DNA of 29,681 nucleotides from UBA1049 sp964525815 (GCA_964525815.1 CAZGJQ010000013.1:1-29681); one strand, 5' to 3'; counted from the stretch's first letter, positions 22,114 to 29,681 are shown. Notes: generated by a model from the sequence alone, not told the origin. Translations and numbers: made by a program.

Positions 22114-22451
22114 TAAGCTTCTCCCCCAATTTCTGTAAGTTTGTTAATTATTTCCTTTGTTTCTTCCCACTCCTTGCGGAGCCTTTGATATTCGGTTCTT
22201 CCGGTGTTGGTTATTGAATAATAACGCCGTCTTGCGCCCGTATTCTCGTCTCCCCAATAAGAATAAATGCTTCCCGCTTCCTCCAGCCTTCTAAACGCTG
22301 TATAAAGCGTCGCTTCCTTCAGCTCATATTTGTTGTCCGTCTTTTGCAAAATAGCCTTGTTGATTTTGTAACCATAGCTGTCCCCTTCCAATAGGTTTGC
22401 TAAGATTATGGTATCTGTATGTCCTCTTATAAAATCCGATGCTATCGACAA
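22113..22451 (-). CDS. PadR-family transcriptional regulator
   Basis: A 112-residue winged-helix regulator with the PadR pattern: I-R-G-H-T-D-T-I-I-L, L-L-E-G-D-S-Y-G-Y-K-I, K-E-A-T-L-Y-T-A-F-R-R-L-E-E-A-G (recognition helix), R-R-R-Y-Y-S-I-T (wing), then a dimerisation helix. The TTG at 22451 is placed 9 nt after GAGGAGG. The ATG two codons upstream (22457) is only 3 nt from it and is the alternative. It is the first gene of the unit and probably represses its own promoter, which carries overlapping inverted repeats. The effector is unknown. Confidence 0.88.
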   Translation of the reverse strand: MSIASDFIRGHTDTIILANLLEGDSYGYKINKAILQKTDNKYELKEATLYTAFRRLEEAGSIYSYWGDENTGARRRYYSITNTGRTEYQRLRKEWEETKEIINKLTEIGGEA

Positions 22452-22483
22452 AAGCATACACCTCCTCGCATTGAACTGAGTGC

Positions 22484-22512
22484 AGTATATCACAATATAC
22501 CTCGCCTGTCAA
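22484..22512 (-). promoter_or_regulatory. Consensus promoter of the PadR-HAAS-DUF4097 operon
   Basis: Minus strand TTGACA (22507-22512), 17-nt spacer, TATACT (22484-22489). Transcription would start about 20-25 nt before the regulator start codon. Confidence 0.85.
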
Positions 22513-22520
22513 GGTATATT
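22485..22520. promoter_or_regulatory. Two overlapping inverted repeats at the PadR promoter (operator candidate)
   Basis: AATATACC (22494-22501) and GGTATATT (22513-22520) are perfect 8-bp arms around 11 nt that include the -35 box. GTATAT (22485-22490) and ATATAC (22495-22500) form a second dyad over the -10 region. The shared TATAC half-sites fit autorepression. Confidence 0.6.
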
Positions 22521-22662
22521 TTTATTTTTGGTATTATTAATAAATATATATTGCATCATACAAATATACTTATGCAAATGAAATAAAAAATCACTCATAT
22601 CAAGAGTCTTTTTAACAATGCTCAGACTTTGTATTTTTTATAACCTGTATTATGTAAAAACA

Positions 22663-22691
22663 TTGACACTCTGTGTTAAATATGATAAACT
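22663..22691 (+). promoter_or_regulatory. Promoter of the murQ-GDPD operon
   Basis: TTGACA (22663-22668), 17-nt spacer, TAAACT (22686-22691), about 34 nt upstream of the preferred murQ ATG. The region between this promoter and the PadR promoter is AT-rich, with one weak hairpin at 22601-22631 and no ORF. Confidence 0.65.
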
Positions 22692-22730
22692 TAATTCTAT
22701 CTTATATTTAACATTATGAAAGGATTAAGT

Positions 22731-23561
22731 ATGTCCCAATTCAATGAGTTAAAAACGGAGTCGACCAACAAAAGCACCGAAAATATCGATAAAATGAACG
22801 CACTCGAGATTGTTCGCTGTATTAACAACGAGGATAAGACCGTTGCTGATGCGGTTGAGAAAGCACTGCCCGAAATAGCAAGGGCAGTGGATGCTTTGGC
22901 AGACGCCCTGAAGAACGGCGGAAGGATTTTTTATGTGGGTGCGGGAACCTCGGGCAGATTAGGAGTTCTGGACGCCTCGGAATGTCCTCCTACCTTCGGA
23001 GTTTCCGCAGAAACCGTGCAGGGTATTATCGCAGGCGGACCGAGAGCGGCTTTTTACTCGGTTGAGGATGCCGAAGACGATTTTGACAATATTGTCAATC
23101 AAATGAGGGAAAAGGAGTTTTGCGGCAAGGATGTTTTAGTCGCACTTTCCGCCAGCGGCTCGGCAAACTGTGTCAAGGGAGCAATTAACCATGCAAAGGA
23201 GCTTGGGGCAAAAACAATCTGTGTTTCCTGCAACAAAAACTCCGAGCTTGTCCCAATGTGCGAAACCGCCATTATCGCTGAGGTGGGGCCTGAGGTTATC
23301 AACGGCTCAACCCGTATGAAGGCGGGAACCGCACAGAAAATGATAATTAATATGCTGAGTACCGGCTCAATGATTCGCTTCGGCAGAGTCAGAGGTAACT
23401 ATATGGCATATATGATTCCTTCAAATAAAAAGCTGGTTGACCGTGCGGCACGGATAATAATGGCAAAGACGGGCGTAAGCTACGAAAAAGCAGCGGAGGA
23501 GCTGCAAAAGGCAGGTAATATAATCGCTGATGCAATCGACACAATTGAAAAAAACCAATAA
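22731..23561 (+). CDS. murQ: N-acetylmuramic acid 6-phosphate etherase
   Basis: A 276-residue SIS-fold lyase that removes D-lactate from MurNAc-6-phosphate to give GlcNAc-6-phosphate in cytoplasmic cell-wall recycling. The family signatures are strong: G-A-G-T-S-G-R-L-G-V-L-D-A-S-E-C-P-P-T-F-G, then I-A-G-G-P-R-A, S-A-S-G-S, G-P-E-V-I-N-G-S-T-R-M-K-A-G-T-A-Q-K and the C-terminal T-G-V-S-Y-E-K-A-A-E-E-L. It ends about 20 residues earlier than typical members (about 300), losing only the last helix. The ATG at 22731 is preferred over 22716 because AAAGGA precedes it. A secreted phosphodiesterase gene follows after 16 nt. Confidence 0.93.
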   Translation: MSQFNELKTESTNKSTENIDKMNALEIVRCINNEDKTVADAVEKALPEIARAVDALADALKNGGRIFYVGAGTSGRLGVLDASECPPTFGVSAETVQGIIAGGPRAAFYSVEDAEDDFDNIVNQMREKEFCGKDVLVALSASGSANCVKGAINHAKELGAKTICVSCNKNSELVPMCETAIIAEVGPEVINGSTRMKAGTAQKMIINMLSTGSMIRFGRVRGNYMAYMIPSNKKLVDRAARIIMAKTGVSYEKAAEELQKAGNIIADAIDTIEKNQ

Positions 23562-23577
23562 AAGAAAGGGAAAAACC

Positions 23578-26500
23578 ATGCACAAATCACAAAAACTCGC
23601 TTTATTTCTGGTTATTTGTATGCTATCAAGCTTGTTCGGAGTATTTCCGGCTTCGCAGGCAGAAGCTGTAACTCTAACCGAAATAAGCAATGTTGAGCCC
23701 GCTATTTTAGCAAATGTCGGTACTACGGTCAATCTGTCCAACTACAGCGTGCAGCTAAACGACGGAACCGTGCTAAACCCAGCGGAAATAACCTGGTATA
23801 ACGGAAGTACGGTTATATCCTCCTTTACTCCCACAAGCAAGGGAGTAACAACCCTTACGGCAAAAAAGACCTCTGCTCCCACTGTCAGCAAAACAGTATA
23901 TATTGTAGCAAAATTGTCATCTGAGACAGAGTATGTGCTGTTCTTTACTGATTTTAACAGCGCATCAGATATTGACGGATGGAATAAAACAAGCAGCACC
24001 GCAGGTGTCTATACGGTAAGCGGAGGAAAGCTGACCATCAACGGATTACTTGCCGGCAACCCCCGCATTTACCTGCCCGAGTGGCTCTCGGATTTTGGGA
24101 ACTACAGAATCGACACTGTTGCTACGCAAGCCGAGGCAACCGATTCATCAAGATGGTTTTCGGTTATCTACAGAGCCAAGAATGTAACCGGAGCCGGAAC
24201 GCCGTATTACCATATGTGTATGCGTAACAATATGGCTTTGCCCGGAACCGCAACCACGGGCGGTGTTGAGTGTGTATCCTATACCACAACCTGGAACTAT
24301 TACAAGTCCGCAGGCTACACCGAGGCAGTTAACTCCTCCAAGAACTATACCTTCTCCGTGCTTGCCAAGGACAATGTGGTGCAGTATCAGATTGACAACA
24401 ATAAGGTGCTTCATGTAGACGATTTACCCGCTATTGCTCCAAGCATAAACGGTGGAATAGGTTTGCAAGGTAACTCCTCCAAGTTTATTATCGATTCGAT
24501 AAAGGTAACAATTCAAGAGACCTCGCCCGAGCCTCCTCCACCCCCTGCAGTACAGCTATTTAATGTAAGACAGCCCGATTCCAATACACGAAATCATGTT
24601 ACAAACATAGGACTTATAAATTCTGCACAGGAATTCAACTCCATTGTTTCCGAGACTACTGACGCTCCCGCAACCCTGATTTTTTATGCGGACGGCAGCA
24701 GTCTAAAAACAAAGGACGGCTCTGCGGTTTGCAGTCTGAGCGAGCTGATGGAGCATTTGGATAAGGATATTTTTATTCCCGCCTTCCATGTAAGCGATAC
24801 CGCAACGGTAGATACCATAATAAACGCACTGAAAGCGGCCTCGATATGCGATGCTCTTTTCATAAGCAAAAATCCCGATATTGTAAAATATGCAAGACAG
24901 AGCTACACAATGGTAAGGGGAGCCGTTGACTTTACGGATATGGACGATGAATCTTCTCTAAGTGCAGAGGCTCTACTCTTTATAAGAGGAAATGTTAATA
25001 AAGCGTTGGCGCTGACAGCCATACTTCCCGCCAAATATGCGGTAAAGGAGTATGTTGAGGAGCTGCAATCTAACGCAATTACCGTTTGGGTTATGGAAGA
25101 TGACCTTAACGGCGACACAGAGGCGGCAAGGCTCATTACAAGCGGCGCAAACGGAATCATAACCAATGACTTTGCCGCAATAGAAGATGCGCTGACCGAG
25201 CTGTTCGTACCGTTCACCATGACAAGAACACCGTTAATAATCGGACATAGGGGAAATCCCTCCCAAGCACCGGAAAACTCTATCTCCGGATATCTAAAGG
25301 CTATAGAAAACGGCGCCGATGTTGTGGAGACCGATATCATGCTTTCCAAGGACGGAAAAGTTGTAATTATGCATGACAGTACAATCGACCGCACCACCAA
25401 CGGTACGGGCACGGTGTCCAACATGACGCTTGAACAGCTCAAGGAATTCCACCTCTGGGGTCCGAACAATATGTTTAAGGATGATTATCCGGATGAGAAA
25501 ATTCCTACTCTGGAGGAAATGCTTCAAGCGATTAAACCAACTAACGGAAAAATATTCATAGAAATTAAAACAGGAAACCAAAACATAGTACAGCCTATGG
25601 TTGATCTTATTAACCAATATGATATGGAGAGCAGGGTAACCGTTATCTGCTTTGATGCGAATCAGCTCAGAAAGACACAGCAGCTTATGCCTGAGATGTC
25701 AACCGGTTATTTACTTAATGGAATCGATTCCGCTACAAATATAAACGATGCTCTCGTTACCATGTATAAGCAGCTTGAGTTTATACAACCCGCAAACTCG
25801 ACGCTTAATGTTAACGCATCCAACCAGAGCAGTTACTTTGTAAAGGTTGCGGGGGACAGAGGGGTTACAATCTGGCCCTGGACCTATTCCAACTCCTGGC
25901 CGTCTGTGTTCAACTCGCACTACCTTTTAGGAATAGACGGACTTACCACTGATGATGCACAGTATGCAAAGAATATGGTTAAAAATATATATGCAAACAA
26001 TAATACCATATTACTCAAGGATAACGGATCTGTAAACAGCTATTCCTTAAGCTCGGTTACATACGGTGAGGATATTACAAACATAACCTCGGATTCAAAA
26101 ACCTTTGTTAAGATACTCGAGGGCGAGGATCTTATAACCGTTAATAACGGAGTTATTACCGCAACCGCATCCGAGGGATATGCAAGCTTCATGCTCGGAT
26201 ATTCAACAAAAACAACCGCAGGAAGCGATTATGTGCTCTATACACAGCCTATTACCGTTGTTATAGGTGTTGACGATGACGGTCTTGTGCTCAATCAAGG
26301 CTCGAACTATGAGCTTGGCGAGTATCTGACCGGAGTTACTGACAATACAACCCTTGAGGAGCTGCTGAGCAACTTCGAATCGGCAAATAATATTGTTGTA
26401 TTGAATAAGAACGGTGAGCAAATAACCTCGGATACAGCTGTTGTGGGCACGGGGTGCAGGATACAGTACTATCATGGAGAATTTGTTCTTGAGGAGAAAA

Positions 26501-26709
26501 TAATCGTTGTTTACGGAGACTTGGACGGAGACGGAAAAATCCGTGCGCAGGATTATCTGATGGTCAAGAGAGCCTTCCTCGGGTCTATGAGCCCTACACA
26601 AGCTCAGCTTAAGGCTGCCTGCCTTAGCGGCTCCGACCAGATTAAAGCAAGCGATTACTTAAAGATAAAACGACACTTCCTCGGCACAATCAATATATTT
26701 GATTTGTAG
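23578..26709 (+). CDS. Secreted multidomain glycerophosphodiester phosphodiesterase with dockerin
   Basis: A 1043-residue exported protein. Signal peptide to about residue 30 (A-S-Q-A-E-A). An Ig-like segment (about 31-118), a lectin-like beta sandwich (about 120-313) and a Pro-rich linker (315-323) follow. Residues 325-550 look like a degenerate GDPD barrel (ending G-A-N-G-I-I-T-N-D). The active GDPD domain (about 553-810) has H557-R-G-N, A-P-E-N-S, V-V-E-T-D-I and M-H-D-S-T-I-D-R-T-T-N-G. After a further beta-rich region a type I dockerin closes the protein (about 978-1043) with one full calcium loop (D-L-D-G-D-G-K-I). It should release glycerol-3-phosphate from glycerophosphodiesters outside the cell. 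The ATG follows GAAAGGG. It shares the murQ promoter. Confidence 0.88.
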   Translation: MHKSQKLALFLVICMLSSLFGVFPASQAEAVTLTEISNVEPAILANVGTTVNLSNYSVQLNDGTVLNPAEITWYNGSTVISSFTPTSKGVTTLTAKKTSAPTVSKTVYIVAKLSSETEYVLFFTDFNSASDIDGWNKTSSTAGVYTVSGGKLTINGLLAGNPRIYLPEWLSDFGNYRIDTVATQAEATDSSRWFSVIYRAKNVTGAGTPYYHMCMRNNMALPGTATTGGVECVSYTTTWNYYKSAGYTEAVNSSKNYTFSVLAKDNVVQYQIDNNKVLHVDDLPAIAPSINGGIGLQGNSSKFIIDSIKVTIQETSPEPPPPPAVQLFNVRQPDSNTRNHVTNIGLINSAQEFNSIVSETTDAPATLIFYADGSSLKTKDGSAVCSLSELMEHLDKDIFIPAFHVSDTATVDTIINALKAASICDALFISKNPDIVKYARQSYTMVRGAVDFTDMDDESSLSAEALLFIRGNVNKALALTAILPAKYAVKEYVEELQSNAITVWVMEDDLNGDTEAARLITSGANGIITNDFAAIEDALTELFVPFTMTRTPLIIGHRGNPSQAPENSISGYLKAIENGADVVETDIMLSKDGKVVIMHDSTIDRTTNGTGTVSNMTLEQLKEFHLWGPNNMFKDDYPDEKIPTLEEMLQAIKPTNGKIFIEIKTGNQNIVQPMVDLINQYDMESRVTVICFDANQLRKTQQLMPEMSTGYLLNGIDSATNINDALVTMYKQLEFIQPANSTLNVNASNQSSYFVKVAGDRGVTIWPWTYSNSWPSVFNSHYLLGIDGLTTDDAQYAKNMVKNIYANNNTILLKDNGSVNSYSLSSVTYGEDITNITSDSKTFVKILEGEDLITVNNGVITATASEGYASFMLGYSTKTTAGSDYVLYTQPITVVIGVDDDGLVLNQGSNYELGEYLTGVTDNTTLEELLSNFESANNIVVLNKNGEQITSDTAVVGTGCRIQYYHGEFVLEEKIIVVYGDLDGDGKIRAQDYLMVKRAFLGSMSPTQAQLKAACLSGSDQIKASDYLKIKRHFLGTINIFDL

Positions 26710-26723
26710 AAAATAACACAACG

Positions 26724-26747
26724 GAGCCCGCCGGCAACGGCGGGCTC
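26724..26747. terminator. GC-rich hairpin between convergent genes, likely terminator
   Basis: GAGCCCGCCG (26724-26733) pairs perfectly with CGGCGGGCTC (26738-26747) across a GCAA loop. The stem is very strong, but the T tracts on either side are interrupted, so termination may be only partial. Confidence 0.7.
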
Positions 26748-26769
26748 TTATCCTGCTCTGTTCTAAGAA

Positions 26770-28812
26770 TTATTTCTTTCTGTAAAAGCTCCTCAAGGTA
26801 GTCTTTATTATTACCTTATCACACAATAAAAGCAATGCGGGTAATACAAGAATTACCATCGCAAAGGAGAGTGCCGTTCCCCGACCAAGCAAAATACCCA
26901 TCTCTGACACCATCGGGTTAGTGGAGGTGAGCCCGAGACAAAAGCCCGCTGCCGTAAGAATCCCGGCAGAGGTTAGAATCGCACTGATATTCTGCATCAG
27001 CGTTTCTCTCATAGCCTCAAGCTTTGACATTCCGCTTCGTTTGGTAAGATATCTGTTTGTCATAAGGATAGCGTAATCTATGGTTGCTCCAAGCTGCACC
27101 GTACCGATAATCAGATAGCCTATATACATAAGATTCTGACCGGAGAAATAAGCGACCGACAGGTTAATCCATATCGCAGTTTCAATCACAAACACCAAAA
27201 TGAAGGGCAGAGAGATTGATCGGAATGTAATCAGCAGCACAAGGAAAATGCCGATAACCGCTATAAGGTTTACTAAGGTCATATCCCCCGTTACGACCTC
27301 CTTCATATCAAAAAGCACAGCACTTTGACCTGCAATAAGACTACCTTCTATGTTAACGGTATCCTTGACCGCCTTTACAGTATCGAACGTTTCCTTGCTC
27401 TCCTCGGGCAGGTCTGTATTAAGCATTATCCGCACATAATTTTCCGAATAAAACTGCTTCACCACGCCCTCCGGAGCATATTCAACCGGTACATCCGCAC
27501 CCACCACGGTTACATAGGACATAACTCCGGTAATATGCGGCAGCTTGGAAAGACTTCGGCATAATGTATATTCATTTTCCAGATTTTCCTTCGGAATCAT
27601 AACGACAAGCATATTTTCCTTGCCGAACACCTCCTCAATCCTCTCCAAATCCCTTCCCGCACGACTGCTCTCAGCTATACCGCCGGAGCCGTAGGAAAAG
27701 TCTGTTTTTGATTGAGCAATAAAGCATGGAACCACCACCAAAAGGGCTAAAATCAAAAACGGAACCCTAATTTTCATCAAAATATCGGATGCTCTCCCAA
27801 AGGAGGGAATAAAAGACCTGTGTGCTGTTTTATCAAGCAGCCTTATACATAACAACGTCAACGCCGGGAGCAGCACCATCACGGTAACAAAGCTTATCGC
27901 GATACCCTTGACAAGATTAATACCTAAATCAGCTCCGACCCCGAACCGCATAAAAATCAACGCCGAAAAGCCGATAATTGTGGTTGCGGCACTTGCCGCT
28001 ACCGTGGGAAACGCTTTCTTAACGGCAAGCCGCATAGCCTCGGCGGGGCTCTCCGCCTTGTCCCGATGCTCTCTGAAGCTGTGCAGCAGAAAGATTGCGT
28101 AATCGAGGGACACGGCAAGCTGTAAAATGGGACTTACCGTGAGGGTAATAAAGGATATTTCCGAAAACATCAGGTTTGTACCCATATTAATGAGCACGGC
28201 AATACCTATTGTTATAAAGTATAATATCGGCTCCAACCATGATTTGGTTGTAACCAGCAGAATAATAAGTATAATGGGCAGCAAAATAAAAAATGCTCCC
28301 GTAACCTCGTTTACCGATGATTCCTGCAGCGCCGCCATATTCGGAGCCTGCCCGGCAAGAGCGTTATTCTCCCCTATCAGCTCATATATGGCTTCCGTTG
28401 CAGCCTTTTCCTTGCCGCTTTGTATTGTTATACTAAAAAGAGCGGTATCATCCTTATAGTATCTTTCCAGAATAGAGGTGTCAACAGCCTGAGACATATC
28501 AAGATCAATCGCATCGTCCAGCCAGCTTATCTGCGAAACACCTTCCACTCCCGCAATACGCCGCTTATGCTCAAGCGCTTGCTCCATTGTCACATCCTTT
28601 ATCATTAACCGAGCGTTTGACAGAGTCCCTCCGAACTCCTCTTTCATGACCTCAATGGCAACCGTGGAGTTTGCGTCGGACGGTAAATAATCCTCCATTT
28701 TATAGTTTACCGACACCCTTGTGTACAAAATTCCTCCCAGTATACCCAGTATCAAAAAGCTAAGTACAATCGTTCTTTTACAGGTGGTAAGAGCGTATAC
28801 ATGCTTCTTCAT
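26770..28812 (-). CDS. MMPL/RND-family transporter
   Basis: A 680-residue membrane protein with the duplicated RND/MMPL plan: helix 1 (about 13-33), an extracytoplasmic loop to about 165, five helices to about 320, then a second helix (about 350-370), a second loop and five final helices to about 670. The helix-4-type motifs with buried Asp occur in both halves (S-L-D-Y-A-I-F-L and T-I-D-Y-A-I-L-M), the expected proton-relay positions. Proton-driven export of lipids or hydrophobic drugs is the family role. GGAG precedes the ATG. It is divergent from a TetR regulator, which probably represses it. Confidence 0.9.
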   Translation of the reverse strand: MKKHVYALTTCKRTIVLSFLILGILGGILYTRVSVNYKMEDYLPSDANSTVAIEVMKEEFGGTLSNARLMIKDVTMEQALEHKRRIAGVEGVSQISWLDDAIDLDMSQAVDTSILERYYKDDTALFSITIQSGKEKAATEAIYELIGENNALAGQAPNMAALQESSVNEVTGAFFILLPIILIILLVTTKSWLEPILYFITIGIAVLINMGTNLMFSEISFITLTVSPILQLAVSLDYAIFLLHSFREHRDKAESPAEAMRLAVKKAFPTVAASAATTIIGFSALIFMRFGVGADLGINLVKGIAISFVTVMVLLPALTLLCIRLLDKTAHRSFIPSFGRASDILMKIRVPFLILALLVVVPCFIAQSKTDFSYGSGGIAESSRAGRDLERIEEVFGKENMLVVMIPKENLENEYTLCRSLSKLPHITGVMSYVTVVGADVPVEYAPEGVVKQFYSENYVRIMLNTDLPEESKETFDTVKAVKDTVNIEGSLIAGQSAVLFDMKEVVTGDMTLVNLIAVIGIFLVLLITFRSISLPFILVFVIETAIWINLSVAYFSGQNLMYIGYLIIGTVQLGATIDYAILMTNRYLTKRSGMSKLEAMRETLMQNISAILTSAGILTAAGFCLGLTSTNPMVSEMGILLGRGTALSFAMVILVLPALLLLCDKVIIKTTLRSFYRKK

Positions 28813-28831
28813 TTGCCAATCTCCTTATTAT

Positions 28832-28930
28832 GCATAGTGTTGATTTAATAGCTTAAATATAGTATAATGACACTGTGATTATTTTACAACAAACAGATTG
28901 GCAGAAATTGTTGCATTTTCAACACTATGC
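28832..28930. repeat. Long-range 12-bp inverted repeat flanking the MMPL promoter
   Basis: GCATAGTGTTGA (28832-28843) is the exact complement of TCAACACTATGC (28919-28930). The arms lie downstream and upstream of the MMPL promoter, which suggests a pair of regulator sites or DNA looping. Confidence 0.6.
28861..28889 (-). promoter_or_regulatory. Promoter of the MMPL transporter gene
   Basis: Minus strand TTGTAA (28884-28889), 17-nt spacer, TATACT (28861-28866). The spacer contains TGACACTGTGA, which shares the ACACT core of the flanking repeats. Confidence 0.65.
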
Positions 28931-28941
28931 TATCAAGTGTT
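28921..28941. promoter_or_regulatory. TetR-type operator candidate
   Basis: AACACT (28921-28926), 9 nt, AGTGTT (28936-28941): a perfect 6-bp dyad of 21 nt overall. It abuts a TTGACA at 28941-28946 that may be the -35 box of the regulator gene, although no good -10 box was found behind it. Confidence 0.5.
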
Positions 28942-28994
28942 TGACAAATAACAAATAGTCCGATTTTTTTAAATGATAGGTTGGGGTGTTTAAC

Positions 28995-29549
28995 ATGATA
29001 AAACAGGAGGACAGACGGGTCAGATATTCTAAAATGGTAATCAAGGAGAGCTTTATTGAGCTGCTTGAGAAGAAGCCTATTTCTCAGATTACCATAAAGG
29101 AATTATGTGAAAAGGCGGATGTCAACCGTGCCACCTTTTATGCCCATTACAGCGACCAGTATGATTTGCTGGAGCAGATAGAAAACGAGCTTATTGACAA
29201 CATACGGGTTTATCTTAAGGGGGACAACCTTCTTAACTTGGGAACCGCCGATGTTGTGGGCAAGATATTCGAATATATAAAGGATAACGCAAGGATTTGC
29301 AGACTGCTGTTAAGTGAACGAGGTGACCTCTGCTTCCAAAAACAGGTGATGACGGTGGTTTATGACCTTATGATTACAGAGCTGACCAACAAAAACGTCC
29401 TCATAAAGGAGGACGCCGAATATGTTTATTCGTTTATAATAACGGGCTGTATCGGTCTAATCCAAAAATGGCTTGACAGCAATATGAAAAAAACACCCCA
29501 CGATATGGCGGTAATGATTCTGAAGCTTACCAAAGGCTTAATGCGGTGA
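28995..29549 (+). CDS. TetR/AcrR-family transcriptional regulator
   Basis: A 184-residue regulator. The N-terminal helix-turn-helix is clear: S-K-M-V-I-K-E-S-F-I-E-L-L, I-T-I-K-E-L-C-E-K-A-D-V-N-R-A-T-F-Y-A-H-Y as recognition region (about 35-55), then the linker Y-D-L-L-E-Q-I-E. The rest is an all-helical ligand-binding domain with a T-G-C-I-G-L-I-Q-K-W-L-D segment near the C-terminus, typical of the TetR-C33-type group common in Clostridia. The ATG at 28995 is preferred over the GTG at 28986 because GGGGTG lies 6 nt before it. The divergent MMPL exporter is the likely target. Confidence 0.88.
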   Translation: MIKQEDRRVRYSKMVIKESFIELLEKKPISQITIKELCEKADVNRATFYAHYSDQYDLLEQIENELIDNIRVYLKGDNLLNLGTADVVGKIFEYIKDNARICRLLLSERGDLCFQKQVMTVVYDLMITELTNKNVLIKEDAEYVYSFIITGCIGLIQKWLDSNMKKTPHDMAVMILKLTKGLMR

Positions 29550-29601
29550 GGTGTTTGTTTCGCAGTAAAAGACAATTAAATTCGAATAACGAAAAAGCAA
29601 G

Positions 29602-29628
29602 GCGACAAAATCCATTGAATTTTGTCGC
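29602..29628. terminator. Intrinsic terminator after the tRNA-Val gene (bidirectional)
   Basis: GCGACAAAA (29602-29610) pairs with TTTTGTCGC (29620-29628), loop 9 nt. On the minus strand a CTTTTTC tract follows, as expected for the tRNA transcript. On the + side the tail is weaker. Confidence 0.75.
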
Positions 29629-29635
29629 TTCTTAT

Positions 29636-29681
29636 TGGTGTGGATGAATGGACTTGAACCAACGACCCCTTGCATGTCAAG
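29636..29681 (-). tRNA. tRNA-Val(GAC), 3' part
   Basis: Minus strand from position 31 to the end: anticodon loop TTGACAT (anticodon GAC), stem arm GCAAG, variable GGGTC, T arm GTTGG-TTCAAGT-CCATT, acceptor arm CATCCAC, discriminator A and an encoded CCA. The 5' part (acceptor, D arm and the first anticodon arm) lies beyond the window. The T stem has a T-T mismatch and a G-T pair at its base. Confidence 0.9.

Noticed and set aside
24903..25469. 188-codon minus strand frame inside the GDPD gene
   Set aside because: Antisense to the H-R-G and H-D catalytic region of a clear enzyme; low-complexity Ser/Val composition typical of shadow frames.
29489..29560. Terminator from the AAACACC / GGTGTTT repeats around the TetR stop
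   Set aside because: The arms are about 50 nt apart with coding sequence between them and no following T tract.
1..29681. CRISPR arrays, insertion sequences, prophage or integron elements
   Set aside because: No regularly spaced direct repeats, transposase, integrase or terminal inverted repeats with target duplications were seen on either strand.

Overview
The window looks like a chromosomal segment of an anaerobic, low-to-mid GC Gram-positive bacterium of the class Clostridia, possibly Oscillospirales/Ruminococcaceae-like. The signs are strong AGGAGG-type ribosome sites, TTGACA/TATAAT promoters with 17-nt spacers, several TTG/GTG starts, an EFR1-type flavodoxin-ferredoxin, a FeoB-associated Cys-rich peptide, PadR/HAAS/DUF4097 genes and a secreted enzyme ending in a type I dockerin. 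No insertion sequence, phage gene, CRISPR array or rRNA was seen. The window starts inside a coding region and ends inside a tRNA-Val(GAC) gene.

Layout. 1-906 (+): 3' part of an acidic helical protein of unknown function. 1015-2834 (-): a Na+/solute symporter and its small accessory protein, behind a consensus promoter with an embedded perfect dyad. 3183-4993 (-): a two-gene ABC exporter-type unit (FtsX-like permease plus ATPase). 5139-9474 (-): the MoxR / DUF58 / membrane transglutaminase operon. 9625-13710 (-): a COG2509 FAD protein, a stand-alone HD phosphohydrolase, a small basic protein and a DEAD-box RNA helicase. 13919-14371 (+): a ferritin-like di-iron protein. 14484-15962 (-): an orphan solute-binding lipoprotein. 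16148-18916 (+): an MscS/YbdG-like channel, then a PP-loop ATPase related to sugar amidotransferases with an extra N-terminal wHTH/PqqD-like segment. 18894-20484: an EFR1 protein and a FeoB-associated-type peptide (-), divergent from a DtxR/MntR-type regulator (+). 20536-22451 (-): PadR regulator, HAAS-domain membrane protein and DUF4097 protein. 22731-26709 (+): murQ and a large secreted glycerophosphodiesterase with dockerin. 26770-29549: an MMPL/RND exporter divergent from a TetR regulator. 29636-29681 (-): tRNA-Val, partial.

How the genes may work together. Several units pair a local regulator with its target and carry inverted repeats at the promoter: PadR with HAAS/DUF4097, TetR with MMPL, and the DtxR-type regulator with the Fe-S/FeoB-associated pair. 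The murQ-GDPD pair suggests turnover of cell-wall material (MurNAc-6-P and glycerophosphodiesters such as teichoic acid or lipid head groups). The features most worth follow-up are the PP-loop ATPase with its extra N-terminal domain, the two-barrel GDPD-dockerin protein, and the stand-alone CCA-enzyme-like HD protein near an RNA helicase. No complete new defence or mobile system was found. All function calls come from reading motifs by eye, with no database search.
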